The notes under the pieces were generated by a model. It worked only from the letters and a program-made list of their open reading frames with translations. It did no database searches and had not been told where the DNA came from. From Raineyella sp964528755 (GTDB taxonomy: Bacteria > Actinomycetota > Actinomycetes > Propionibacteriales > Propionibacteriaceae), in assembly GCA_964528755.1 (NCBI GenBank), contig CAZGWN010000001.1, positions 129,974 to 193,973 of the forward strand: a stretch of DNA of 64,000 nt, read 5' to 3'. Both the position numbers and the translations under genes were made by a program. Position 1 is the first letter of the stretch; every line of letters begins with the position of its first letter. Shown piece after piece: positions 35,240-43,229 of this stretch.

Positions 35240-35327
35240 GCCGCGACAGCCCCTTCCCGCAAGGGTTACACGACAGGACGTCGCCCGGAACATGGGCGAA
35301 ACAGAACTCGTCAAGTATGAGCGACAT

Positions 35328-35341
35328 GAAACTGAGCTTTC
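35328..35341 (+). promoter_or_regulatory. GAAA-N6-TTTC dyad upstream of the NCS1 permease
   Basis: GAAACTGAGCTTTC lies 46 bases before the permease ATG in the 148-base gap after the RpiR gene. Its outline matches the sites at 29323-29335 and 55731-55744. It is a candidate binding site for the RpiR product. Confidence 0.4.
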
Positions 35342-35387
35342 GTGGCGTCGGTCATGACAGGCTCGGTCCGCACGACTAGGAGTGTTC

Positions 35388-36875
35388 ATGTCGACCACCG
35401 ATCTCCCGGCCTCTGGCGTCGGGACCGACGAGGCCATCCGCCCCGAGTACCACCACCAGTTGACCAACGAGGACCTCGCCCCGCTGAAGAAGCGGACCTG
35501 GAGTTGGTACAACGTCTTCGCCTTCTGGATGTCCGACGTGCACAGTGTCGGCGGCTACGTCACCGCGGGCAGCCTGTTCGCCCTGGGGCTGGCCAGTTGG
35601 CAGGTCTTCATCAGTCTCATCGTCGGCATCGTCATCGTCCAGGTGCTGGCCAACCTCGTGGCCAAGCCCAGCCAGGTGACCGGGGTCCCCTACCCGGTGA
35701 TCTCCCGGGTGGCCTTCGGGGTGCGCGGGGCCAACATCCCAGCGGTCATCCGGGGCCTGATCGCGGTCGCCTGGTACGGCATCCAGACCTATCTGGCCTC
35801 GGCCGCCCTGATGATCGTGATCGTCAAGCTCTTCCCGGCCACGGCTGCGTGGACGGTGGTGGCCGATCACGGCTTCCTCGGCCTGTCGGCGATGGGCTGG
35901 CTGGCGTACGGCATCCTGTGGGTCGCCCAGGCGGTCGTCTTCTGGAACGGCATGGACAGCATCCGCCGGTTCGTCGACTTCGCCGGGCCGGCGGTCTACG
36001 TGGTGATGCTGGCGCTGGCGATCTACCTGGTCGCCAACGCCGGCTGGGAGAACATCGACCTCAATCTGGCGGCGGTCAGCTACTCGGGCTGGCAGGCCCT
36101 GGGCATGATGATCGTGGCGATCTCGCTGGTGGTCAGCTACTTCTCCGGCCCGCTGCTCAACTTCGGTGACATCAGCCGGTACGGGACGAGCTACCAGCAG
36201 GTGAAGAAGGGCAACTTCTGGGGTCTGCCGGTCAACTTCACCTTCTTCTCCGTGCTGACCGTCGTCTGCGCCGCGGCCACCGTCCCGGTCTACGGGCGGC
36301 TCATCACCGATCCGGTGGAGACCATCGCCGAGATCGACAACACCTTCGCCGTCGTGCTCGGCGCCCTGACGGTGACCATCGCCACCATCGGCATCAACAT
36401 CGTGGCCAACTTCATCTCCCCGGCCTTCGACTTCTCCCATGTCTCGCCGCAGCGGATCTCCTGGCGCACCGGCGGCATGATCGCCGCGGTCGGGTCCGTG
36501 CTGCTGACCCCCTGGAATCTCTACTCCAGCCCCGACGTCATCCACTACACGCTCGACGTGCTGGCCTCCTTCACCGGCCCCCTCTTCGGCATCCTGGTGT
36601 GCGACTACTACCTGATCCGCCACCAGCAGGTCGACGTGGACGACCTGTTCACCATGAGCCCGACCGGCCGCTACTGGTACCGCAACGGCGTCAACCCGAA
36701 GGCCGTCGCCGCCACCGTCATCGGCGGCCTCATCGCCCTGGCACCCGTCCTGATGCCGGGCGACTTCTTCGGCACCGTGGCCAACTTCTCCTGGTTCATC
36801 GGCGCCGGGGTCGGGGCGGGCGCGTACTACCTGCTGGCCTCGCGGAACGCCCCTGCCACCGTCCCGGTGCCATGA
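35388..36875 (+). CDS. NCS1 family permease (allantoin/hydantoin type)
   Basis: Encodes 495 residues with about 12 membrane helices. Family motifs are WSWYNVFAFWMSDVHSVGGY at the first helix, GVPYPVISRVAFGVRGANIPA, ISRYGTSYQQVKKGNFWGLP and GILVCDYYLIRHQQVDVDDLF. NCS1 proteins import nucleobases, hydantoins or allantoin with Na+ or H+. The neighbourhood favours allantoin (PucI-like). AGGAG five bases before ATG 35388 fixes the start. The stop overlaps the racemase start by four bases, which starts a tightly overlapped operon reaching 42309. Confidence 0.9.
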   Translation: MSTTDLPASGVGTDEAIRPEYHHQLTNEDLAPLKKRTWSWYNVFAFWMSDVHSVGGYVTAGSLFALGLASWQVFISLIVGIVIVQVLANLVAKPSQVTGVPYPVISRVAFGVRGANIPAVIRGLIAVAWYGIQTYLASAALMIVIVKLFPATAAWTVVADHGFLGLSAMGWLAYGILWVAQAVVFWNGMDSIRRFVDFAGPAVYVVMLALAIYLVANAGWENIDLNLAAVSYSGWQALGMMIVAISLVVSYFSGPLLNFGDISRYGTSYQQVKKGNFWGLPVNFTFFSVLTVVCAAATVPVYGRLITDPVETIAEIDNTFAVVLGALTVTIATIGINIVANFISPAFDFSHVSPQRISWRTGGMIAAVGSVLLTPWNLYSSPDVIHYTLDVLASFTGPLFGILVCDYYLIRHQQVDVDDLFTMSPTGRYWYRNGVNPKAVAATVIGGLIALAPVLMPGDFFGTVANFSWFIGAGVGAGAYYLLASRNAPATVPVP

Positions 36876-37603
36876 GACTGCGGATCATCAACCCCAACAC
36901 CTCGGCGGCGATGACCGCCTCCATCGGCCGCTGCGCCGCCGAGGTGGCCTCGCCGGGATGGCGGGTCGAGGCCGTCAACCCGACGATGGGGCCGGCCTCC
37001 ATCGAGAGCCACTACGACGAGGCACTGGCCGTGCCCGGACTGCTGACCGAGGTCCGGCGCGGCGTCACCGAGGGCGTGGACGGCTTCGTCGTCGCCTGCT
37101 TCGGTGATCCCGGGCTCGACGCCGCCCGGGAGAGCGCCGACGGCCGACCGGTCGTCGGCATCGCCCAGGCCGCCATGCACATGGCCTCCCTGGTGGGCCG
37201 GACGTTCGGGGTCGTGACCACGCTGGAACGTACGGTCGGCACCGCCTGGGACCTCGTCCGTCGCTACGGCTTCGAGCGGTCCTGCCTGGAGATCGTCGCC
37301 TGCGAGATCCCCGTCCTCGACCTCGACGAGGACGACCCCGGACCGGTGCTGGAGGCGAGCGCCGACCTGGTGGCACGCCGCGGGGTCGACGCACTCGTGC
37401 TGGGCTGCGCCGGCATGGCCGCGATGGCCCGGGTGATCTCGGCGAAGGTGGGGGTGCCTGTGGTCGACGGCGTCGCCGCGGCCACCACCCTGGTGGAGGC
37501 CATGGTCCGGTGCGGAGTCGGCGGGGCCACCACCGGGGAGTACGCCCCGCCGCCGGCCAAGCCCTACACCGGCCTGCTGGCCGGCTTCGCCCTGCCCGGG
37601 TGA
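36872..37603 (+). CDS. Asp/Glu/hydantoin racemase family, probable allantoin racemase
   Basis: Encodes 243 residues. It has the two-cysteine architecture of hydantoin and allantoin racemases: Cys76 in VVACFGDPGLDAARE and Cys179 in LVLGCAGMAAMA act as the two acid/base residues. The N-terminus RIINPNTSAAMT is typical. In Klebsiella the homologue HpxA interconverts R- and S-allantoin, so racemic imported allantoin could feed the stereospecific allantoinase. Coupling to an NCS1 permease by ATGA overlap supports that role. Hydantoin racemase is the alternative. Confidence 0.85.
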   Translation: MRLRIINPNTSAAMTASIGRCAAEVASPGWRVEAVNPTMGPASIESHYDEALAVPGLLTEVRRGVTEGVDGFVVACFGDPGLDAARESADGRPVVGIAQAAMHMASLVGRTFGVVTTLERTVGTAWDLVRRYGFERSCLEIVACEIPVLDLDEDDPGPVLEASADLVARRGVDALVLGCAGMAAMARVISAKVGVPVVDGVAAATTLVEAMVRCGVGGATTGEYAPPPAKPYTGLLAGFALPG

Positions 37604-37619
37604 GAGAACAAGGAGACAG

Positions 37620-38411
37620 ATGACGAGAAGACTGTCGGATCTGACCCTCAGACAGGTCGACGGGATCGACCATCACGGGGCCGTCCTCGTCCAGCCCATC
37701 GGCGCGATCGAGCAACACGGACCACACCTGCCGCTGTGCACGGACGCCCTGCGCGCCGAGCGGGCCGTCGATCTCGCCCTGGACCGGCTGGGTGCCGACG
37801 TACCGGTGTGGTCGCTGCCCACACTGTCGTACGGCAAGTCGGTCGAGCATGCCGGCCTCGGCGCCACGGTGGCCCTCACCTCGGCCACTCTTGCCGCCGT
37901 CTGCCTCGAGCTGGGTCGTTCGCTGGCCGCCTCCGGCTTCCGCAAGCTGGCATTCGTCAACGGTCACGGGGGCCAGCCCGGGCTGCTGGAGTCGGTGGCC
38001 CGCGACATCCGCCTCGCCAGCGGGCTGCAGGTCTTCCCGATCAATCTCGGTGCCCTGGGTGTCCCGGACGGCGTCGAGCCCTCCTCCCCGTACGACATCC
38101 ACGCCGGCCGGCAGGAGACGTCGATCATGCTGGCGCTGGCTCCCGAGCTTGTCCACCCCGAGTGGGCCGTCGCCGGTGACGGCGACGTCGCCGGCCTGTA
38201 CGCCGACCGGCGCCACCTCACCCTGGAGGGGGCCGTCCCCACGGCCTGGCTGACCCGCGACCTCACCTCGACCGGGGTCATCGGCGATCCGAGCGGGGCG
38301 AGCGCCGCGGAGGGCCGCCGCATCATCGACCATCGCGTGACGGCGCTGGCCGCGGCGCTGACCGAGATCGTCACTTTCGAGTTCCCGTTCCCGACACCGG
38401 AGGCGCGCTGA
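37620..38411 (+). CDS. Creatininase family metal-dependent amidohydrolase
   Basis: Encodes 263 residues with the creatininase fold. The metal motif is QPIGAIEQHGPHLPLCTDAL, followed by FVNGHGGQPGLLESVARDI and the downstream IHAGRQETSIMLAL, which supplies another Glu/His ligand. Family members hydrolyse cyclic or linear amides, including creatinine and 3-dehydro compounds, and others act in peptide or cofactor maturation. In this operon it probably acts on an intermediate after ureidoglycine or on a cyclic amide. The exact substrate cannot be assigned. GGAGACAG lies before the ATG, and its stop and the next start share a base (TGATG). Confidence 0.82.
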   Translation: MTRRLSDLTLRQVDGIDHHGAVLVQPIGAIEQHGPHLPLCTDALRAERAVDLALDRLGADVPVWSLPTLSYGKSVEHAGLGATVALTSATLAAVCLELGRSLAASGFRKLAFVNGHGGQPGLLESVARDIRLASGLQVFPINLGALGVPDGVEPSSPYDIHAGRQETSIMLALAPELVHPEWAVAGDGDVAGLYADRRHLTLEGAVPTAWLTRDLTSTGVIGDPSGASAAEGRRIIDHRVTALAAALTEIVTFEFPFPTPEAR

Positions 38412-39193
38412 TGACCCGGCCCAGGACCTGGACGTACGCGCCGCCCGGGCAGCCGCCACTCGCCCGCCTCGGCGACCCGACCCACCCGCTGCGGCTGGAG
38501 GCCCTGCCCACGCCCGTCGAGATCGACCTCGACCGGACGGCCCTGGTGATGATCGACATGCAGAACGACTTCTGCCACCCCGACGGATGGCTGGCCGGCA
38601 TCGGCGTCGACGTGTCGGCCCCGCGCACCCTCTTCCCGGCCATCAACGCGCTGACCGCCGACCTGCGCGCGGCGGATGTGCCGGTGATCTGGGTCAACTG
38701 GGGCAACCGCCCCGACCGGGCCAATCTCCCGCCGAACGTGCTGCACGTCTACGACCCCGACGGGCGCAGCGGTGGCATCGGAGCGCCCGGCGGCCCCCGG
38801 GGGCGCAGCGAGGCCGTACTCACCCAGGGCAGTTGGGGTGCGGCGATCAGTGCGGAACTGGTGGTCGACCCGAGCGACATCCTGGTGGACAAGTACCGGA
38901 TGAGTGGCTTCTTCGACACCCCGCTCGATGCCATCCTCCGCCGGCTGGACGTCACCACCCTGCTCTTCGGCGGGGTGAACGCCGATCAGTGCGTCCTGGC
39001 CACCCTCACCGACGCGGCCTGCCTGGGCTACGACTGCCTGCTCGTCGAGGACGCCACCGCCACCACTTCACCCGACTACTGCCTGCAGGCCACGCTGTAC
39101 AACACCCGACAGTGCTTCGGGTTCACCACCACCGCCGGCGCCGTTCGCACCGGACTCGCCGGCCCCGCCTCCACGCCGCGGACCAGGCACTAG
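38411..39193 (+). CDS. Isochorismatase-family cysteine hydrolase
   Basis: Encodes 260 residues. The Cys-Asp-Lys triad is visible: Asp49 in VMIDMQNDFCHPDG, Lys161 in LVDKYRMSGFFDTPL and Cys194 in GGVNADQCVLATLTDA. The family includes biuret hydrolase, N-carbamoylsarcosine amidase and ureidoacrylate hydrolase, which cleave amide or ureido bonds. With an AtzH/amidase fusion three frames on, the set resembles ureido or biuret catabolism, making a carbamoyl amide such as oxalurate or oxamate a reasonable guess. Its start overlaps the creatininase stop by one base. Confidence 0.85.
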   Translation: MTRPRTWTYAPPGQPPLARLGDPTHPLRLEALPTPVEIDLDRTALVMIDMQNDFCHPDGWLAGIGVDVSAPRTLFPAINALTADLRAADVPVIWVNWGNRPDRANLPPNVLHVYDPDGRSGGIGAPGGPRGRSEAVLTQGSWGAAISAELVVDPSDILVDKYRMSGFFDTPLDAILRRLDVTTLLFGGVNADQCVLATLTDAACLGYDCLLVEDATATTSPDYCLQATLYNTRQCFGFTTTAGAVRTGLAGPASTPRTRH

Positions 39194-39264
39194 CCCCGTG
39201 CCGCGGACCGGGCACCAGTGCCACCACACCGGCGGATCTCACCCACCAACCCGAGGAGAACACC

Positions 39265-39747
39265 ATGGGACACGCGCCGATCGTCAAGCATCTCGCCGAG
39301 CTGTCCAAGTACTCGATCGCCGAGAATCAGGAGGGTCACCTCCAGGAGGATGTCCGGCAGATCTTCCTGACCGGCCCGGAGGACGGCTCCGCCACGAGTG
39401 TCTTCTACGAGGTCTGGGACCCGCAGAGCGAGCAGCCCGACAACAGCCACCCCGATTCGGTCGAGATCTTCCTCTTCCTGTCGGGCCACGGCCGGGCGAC
39501 GTGTGACGAGTACGAGACCGACGTGCGCGCCGGCGACGTCCTCGTGCTGCCCGCCGGTTCGGTGCACCGGATCCGCAACACCTCCCGGACCGAGCGGATG
39601 TACGCCGTGACGATCATGGCCAACGACCCGGGCGCGATGCCCGGCGGCTTCGCGAAGCTCGTCACCGACGGGGTCGCGTCCCCGGTGGACGAGGTCGACC
39701 TGGCCACCATCCTGTCGGACCCGATCGCCCTGCCCGAGCATGACTGA
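39265..39747 (+). CDS. Single-domain cupin protein
   Basis: Encodes 160 residues from an ATG behind GAGGAGAACACC. A beta-barrel cupin is evident. Motif 1 is HPDSVEIFLFLSGHGRATCDEYETDVRAGDVLVLPAGSVH, here read as H61 and E67 with GDVLVLPAGSVHRI supplying motif 2. The protein is too short for the two-domain ureidoglycine aminohydrolase AllE, so that function is not assigned. It may be a small metal-dependent isomerase/lyase or a binding protein for a ureido compound. It overlaps the amidase start by eight bases. Confidence 0.75.
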   Translation: MGHAPIVKHLAELSKYSIAENQEGHLQEDVRQIFLTGPEDGSATSVFYEVWDPQSEQPDNSHPDSVEIFLFLSGHGRATCDEYETDVRAGDVLVLPAGSVHRIRNTSRTERMYAVTIMANDPGAMPGGFAKLVTDGVASPVDEVDLATILSDPIALPEHD

Positions 39748-41401
39748 CACCCCCCTCGGCGCGGCCGAACCCCTCCGGGTGGCCCAACCCCTCCGGGTGG
39801 TCGGCGAGGTGCCGCTGCCCGACGGCCTCCTCGACGCCTTTCTCGCGTACGACCGGGCCCTGCTCACCAACGACGTGGAGTCCCTGGACCGACTCTTCGA
39901 CCGCTCGGCGCACACCCTGCGGGCCGCCGGCGGCCGGGTGTTGGCAGGCTGGGACGCGATCGCGGGGTTCCGGGCCGGTCGCGCCGGAACGCCGACCCGG
40001 GTGGTCACCGGGCTCCACGTACGCCGCGCGGGCGAGGCAGTCCTGCTCCAGGCCGAGACGACGGACCCGGCCGGCCGCGGGCACGGCGTGCAGACCCAAC
40101 TGTGGGGCCGGGTCGACGGCGCCTGGCGGGTGCTCGCCGCGCACGTGACCGCGCCGCAGCCCGGCTCGGCACCCTTCGACCGGCGGATCTGGCGCTGCGT
40201 CGGTGATCCCCTCGTCCGCGGGGCCGCGGACGGGCCCCTGTCCGGTGTGGGAGTGGCCGTCAAGGACCTCTTCGCGGTCCGCGGATTCCCCATCGGCGCC
40301 GGGGTGCCGGCCTGGCTGGCGGAGGCCGCCGAGGAGCCCCGGCATGCGGCAGCCGTGTCCGCCCTGCTCGACGCCGGCGCCGACGTGGTCGGGATCGCCC
40401 GGACCGACCAGTTCGCCTTCAGCCTGGCCGGGCAGAACGCCGCGTACGGCACACCGCCCAACCCGATCCGTCCCGACCGGATCCCCGGAGGCTCCACCAG
40501 CGGGCCCACCACCGCCGTCGCCCTCGGCCAGGCCGACCTGGCGCTGGGCACCGACACCGCAGGGTCCACCCGGATTCCGGCGTCCTACCAGGCGCTGTGG
40601 GGCATCCGGACCAGCCACGGCCTGGTCGACCGGACCGGCCTGGTCCCGCTCGCGGGGTCGTTCGACACGGTCGGCCTGCTCGCCCGGGAGCCGGGGCTGG
40701 TGGTCCGCGCGCTGGAGACCCTCGTGCCGCCGGCATCCCGCCGCGCCCTGACCGTGCGCCGGGTGCTCGTCGTCGACGAGCTCGACGCGCTGGCCGAGGA
40801 CTGGCTCGCCGACCGGGCGCTTCGCGCCGCCGAGCGGCTCGCCACGGCGGTCGGGGGCGAGACCACACATCTGACCATCGCCTCCGACCGGATCGAGCGG
40901 TGGTTCCGCGCGTTCCGTACGGTGCAGGCGGCCGAGGCCTGGCAGGGCCACGGCCGCTGGATCAGCGACCACCCGGGGTCGCTCGGCGAGGATGTCGAGG
41001 GGCGGTTCCGGGCCGGGGCGGCCCTGACCGAGGACGAGGTGGCCGCCGCGCGGGACGCGGTGGCGGAGGAGGGGGCCGAGATCCGGGCCCTGGTCGAGGA
41101 TGCCCTGATCGTGGTGCCGACCGTCCCGTCGCTGCCACCGGCGCTGGACGCCGACCCGACCGAGATCGAGCGTCACCGAGGCGCCACCTTGCGGCTGAAC
41201 TGCCTGGCCGGCCTGGGTGGTCTCCCGTCGGTCTCGGCGCCGGTGGTCGATCGCCGCGCGGTGGTGGTCGGTGCCGAGGAACCCGGCAACGTCTGCGTCC
41301 TGGCCCGACCCGGATCCGACGTGGCCCTGGCCGCGCTGTGCGGCGAGGTGCTCGGACGCACCTCCGGCCGGCCGGTGGACGTCGCGGAGGCGGCGCCGTG
41401 A
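39740..41401 (+). CDS. AtzH/HpxZ-like domain fused to amidase-signature hydrolase
   Basis: Encodes 553 residues. Residues about 24-140 form an NTF2-like AtzH domain (DUF3225): YDRALLTNDVESLDRLFDRSAHTLR, GWDAIAGFRAGR and QTQLWGRVDGAWRVLAAHV. Residues about 150-545 are an amidase-signature enzyme with the Ser-Ser-Lys triad: Lys175 (VAVKDLF), GGSTSGP (250-256) and nucleophile Ser276 (TAGSTRIPAS). In Klebsiella hpxWXYZ and in atz clusters these are separate proteins acting on oxalurate- or carboxybiuret-like ureides. With PucG upstream, oxalurate hydrolysis is the best prediction. No AtzG/HpxX-like small subunit is present. The stop overlaps the MBL gene as GTGA. Confidence 0.85.
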   Translation: MTDTPLGAAEPLRVAQPLRVVGEVPLPDGLLDAFLAYDRALLTNDVESLDRLFDRSAHTLRAAGGRVLAGWDAIAGFRAGRAGTPTRVVTGLHVRRAGEAVLLQAETTDPAGRGHGVQTQLWGRVDGAWRVLAAHVTAPQPGSAPFDRRIWRCVGDPLVRGAADGPLSGVGVAVKDLFAVRGFPIGAGVPAWLAEAAEEPRHAAAVSALLDAGADVVGIARTDQFAFSLAGQNAAYGTPPNPIRPDRIPGGSTSGPTTAVALGQADLALGTDTAGSTRIPASYQALWGIRTSHGLVDRTGLVPLAGSFDTVGLLAREPGLVVRALETLVPPASRRALTVRRVLVVDELDALAEDWLADRALRAAERLATAVGGETTHLTIASDRIERWFRAFRTVQAAEAWQGHGRWISDHPGSLGEDVEGRFRAGAALTEDEVAAARDAVAEEGAEIRALVEDALIVVPTVPSLPPALDADPTEIERHRGATLRLNCLAGLGGLPSVSAPVVDRRAVVVGAEEPGNVCVLARPGSDVALAALCGEVLGRTSGRPVDVAEAAP

Positions 41402-42309
41402 CCCTCGACGACGACTGGTTCCGGGTGGAGGACCTCGGCGAGGGGGTCCGCTGCCTCAGCGAACCCGGCTACGCCAACATGTTCCTCGTCGAAGGGCGTG
41501 ACCGGGCGGTGCTCTTCGACACCGGCATCGGCGTCCGCGACCTGGCCGCGGTGGTGTCACGGCTCACGGCTCTGCCGCTGACCGTGGTCAACTCCCACGC
41601 CCACTTCGACCATCGCGGCGGCAATCACCGCCTGGTCGACCGGGCCGAGGCCTTCCTCGTCCATCCGGCCGGGCCGGCCCATCACCACGCCGTCCCCGCC
41701 GAACTCCTCGACGCGACCCGTACGGCATCGGCCGGGCTTCCGCGGGCGCTGTCCGACGCACGGGCCGCCGACGCCCTGCACGCCCTGCCGGCCGACCTGC
41801 GGATGCGAGCCATCGACGACGCCACCGTCCAGGGTCCCTGGCAGATCCCCGAGGTTGCGCCGACGGGGGTGCTGGAGGACGGCGAGCCCCTCGATCTGGG
41901 CGGTCGGGTGCTGCGGGCCGTCCACACCCCCGGCCACACCGAGGACTCCCTGTGCCTGTTCGAGGAGGCGACGGGCCTGCTGCTGGCCGGCGACTGCGTC
42001 CTGGAGTCCGACTACTTCGTCCACCTGCCGGGGGCCGACCCCGAGCGCTTCGCCGCCTCGCTGCGCAGGCTGGAGGGACTCCCGATCCGCCGGGTCGCCG
42101 TCGGGCACAACGTCCGCCCCACCGTACGGCCCGAGATGATCGGCCTGCTGCGCCGGGCCCTGGAGGAGGTCACCGCCGGGCGGACACCGGACGACACCAT
42201 CACCGGTCCGTACGGGGTGCGGACCTCCCGGCACGCCTTCGACGGGTTCCGGCTGCTGATGCCGCCGACCGACGGTGTCCAGACGCCGGCCTGGGACCTG
42301 TGGAGGTAG
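41398..42309 (+). CDS. MBL-fold metallo-hydrolase
   Basis: Encodes 303 residues. The metallo-beta-lactamase signature VVNSHAHFDHRGGNHRLV supplies HxHxDH, AVHTPGHTEDSLCLF supplies the next histidine, and LLLAGDCVLESDYF and VAVGHNVRPTV supply the bridging aspartate and last histidine. Two zinc or iron ions are expected. Family reactions include thioester, lactone and phosphodiester hydrolysis, and which one applies here is unknown. The GTG start overlaps the amidase stop, so it is translated as the last gene of the NCS1-headed operon. Confidence 0.82.
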   Translation: MTLDDDWFRVEDLGEGVRCLSEPGYANMFLVEGRDRAVLFDTGIGVRDLAAVVSRLTALPLTVVNSHAHFDHRGGNHRLVDRAEAFLVHPAGPAHHHAVPAELLDATRTASAGLPRALSDARAADALHALPADLRMRAIDDATVQGPWQIPEVAPTGVLEDGEPLDLGGRVLRAVHTPGHTEDSLCLFEEATGLLLAGDCVLESDYFVHLPGADPERFAASLRRLEGLPIRRVAVGHNVRPTVRPEMIGLLRRALEEVTAGRTPDDTITGPYGVRTSRHAFDGFRLLMPPTDGVQTPAWDLWR

Positions 42310-42385
42310 ATCGCCATGAGGAGACGGTGCCGGAGGCGACGCGGCCCGGAGGAGACGGTGCTCGTGGGCGACAACCCCGGCCGCG

Positions 42386-43033
42386 TCAGCCGGACGGGGC
42401 TGCCCGGCGGATGATCACCGACGCATCGTCCCGGGTCGCCGGGCGCACCTGCTGCTTGACGGTGACCAGGTTGTAGCCGTCGTCGCCGGCCGCGCACCAC
42501 CGGTGTGGCACCCCGCCCATGATGTAGGCCGAATCGCCCGGCCGCAGGACGTGGCGCCCGTGCTCCTCACCGAGGTCGAGCAGGAGGGCGCCGCCCAGGA
42601 CCAGGACGAACTCGTGCTCCGCGTGCCGGAAGAACTCCGCCAGCTCGCGGTTGGTCCCACGCACCCCGATCGGCACGAAGGCCGCGCCGTCGGGGGAGGC
42701 GAAGCGGACGGCGTCCTCGCCGCCGTACAGGCCCTTGACCCGGGCCGACGAGCGGACGATGGCGACGGGCTCGGCCGCGCCGTCACCGTCCCGGTCGGGC
42801 AACCCGCCCGACATGAGTTCGATGTGGCTCGTGCCGAGCACCTGCGAGATCTGGAGCAGGCTGGAGATGCTCAGGCGGGCCCGACCGCGCTCGACCTGGC
42901 TGAGGAACGAATGCGACAGCCCGACCTGCTCGGCCAGCCGGACCAGGGTGAGCCCCCGCGCGCGTCGCAGCCGGCGGAGGTTCGCGCCCAGGCGGTGCAT
43001 CTCGGCATCGATCCCGGACCCCTCCTCGGCCAT
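42386..43033 (-). CDS. XRE-cupin transcriptional regulator
   Basis: Encodes 215 residues from an ATG behind GGAAGGGACGGAC. The N-terminal XRE helix-turn-helix (about 12-70) contains LRRLRRARGLTLVRLAEQVGLSHSFLSQVERGRARLSISSL in segments. The C-terminal cupin (about 110-200) has HAEHEFVLVLGGALLLDLGEE and LRPGDSAYIMGGVPHRW. Such PuuR-like regulators usually sense a small catabolic substrate. It is divergent from the cytosine-deaminase-like gene, with a 17-bp palindrome between them, so it probably controls the second catabolic arm (43230 onward). Confidence 0.87.
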   Translation of the reverse strand: MAEEGSGIDAEMHRLGANLRRLRRARGLTLVRLAEQVGLSHSFLSQVERGRARLSISSLLQISQVLGTSHIELMSGGLPDRDGDGAAEPVAIVRSSARVKGLYGGEDAVRFASPDGAAFVPIGVRGTNRELAEFFRHAEHEFVLVLGGALLLDLGEEHGRHVLRPGDSAYIMGGVPHRWCAAGDDGYNLVTVKQQVRPATRDDASVIIRRAAPSG

Positions 43034-43150
43034 GTCCGTCCCTTCCCACGCTCGTCCCGGCGGTCTCGCCGACCCGGCGGAAGTCATGTTACGGGGGCCA
43101 CGTCGGAACACTTCATGCGCCTGAAACACAGGGGGTCCTAACTTCTCCAC

Positions 43151-43167
43151 TGTTGATCACATCAACA
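43151..43167. promoter_or_regulatory. 17-bp palindromic operator TGTTGATCACATCAACA
   Basis: A perfect inverted repeat (7-base arms TGTTGAT/ATCAACA, spacer CAC) lies in the 196-base divergent region between the XRE-cupin regulator and the amidohydrolase. It is AT-rich against its surroundings and is probably the regulator's binding site. Confidence 0.6.
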
Positions 43168-43229
43168 TTTCTTCCCCGGCGATGCCGATCGGAGTCGTCG
43201 CCGATGTCCCCACCGAAAGGAGTAGCGGG

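Noticed and set aside
39265..39747. Assignment of the cupin as ureidoglycine aminohydrolase (AllE)
   Set aside because: AllE is a two-domain bicupin of about 260 residues. This protein has a single cupin of 160 residues, and PucG already handles ureidoglycine.
42316..42414. Short plus-strand frame MRRRCRRRRGPEETV after the MBL gene
   Set aside because: Overlaps the end of the XRE-cupin gene, has low complexity and lacks a ribosome binding site.
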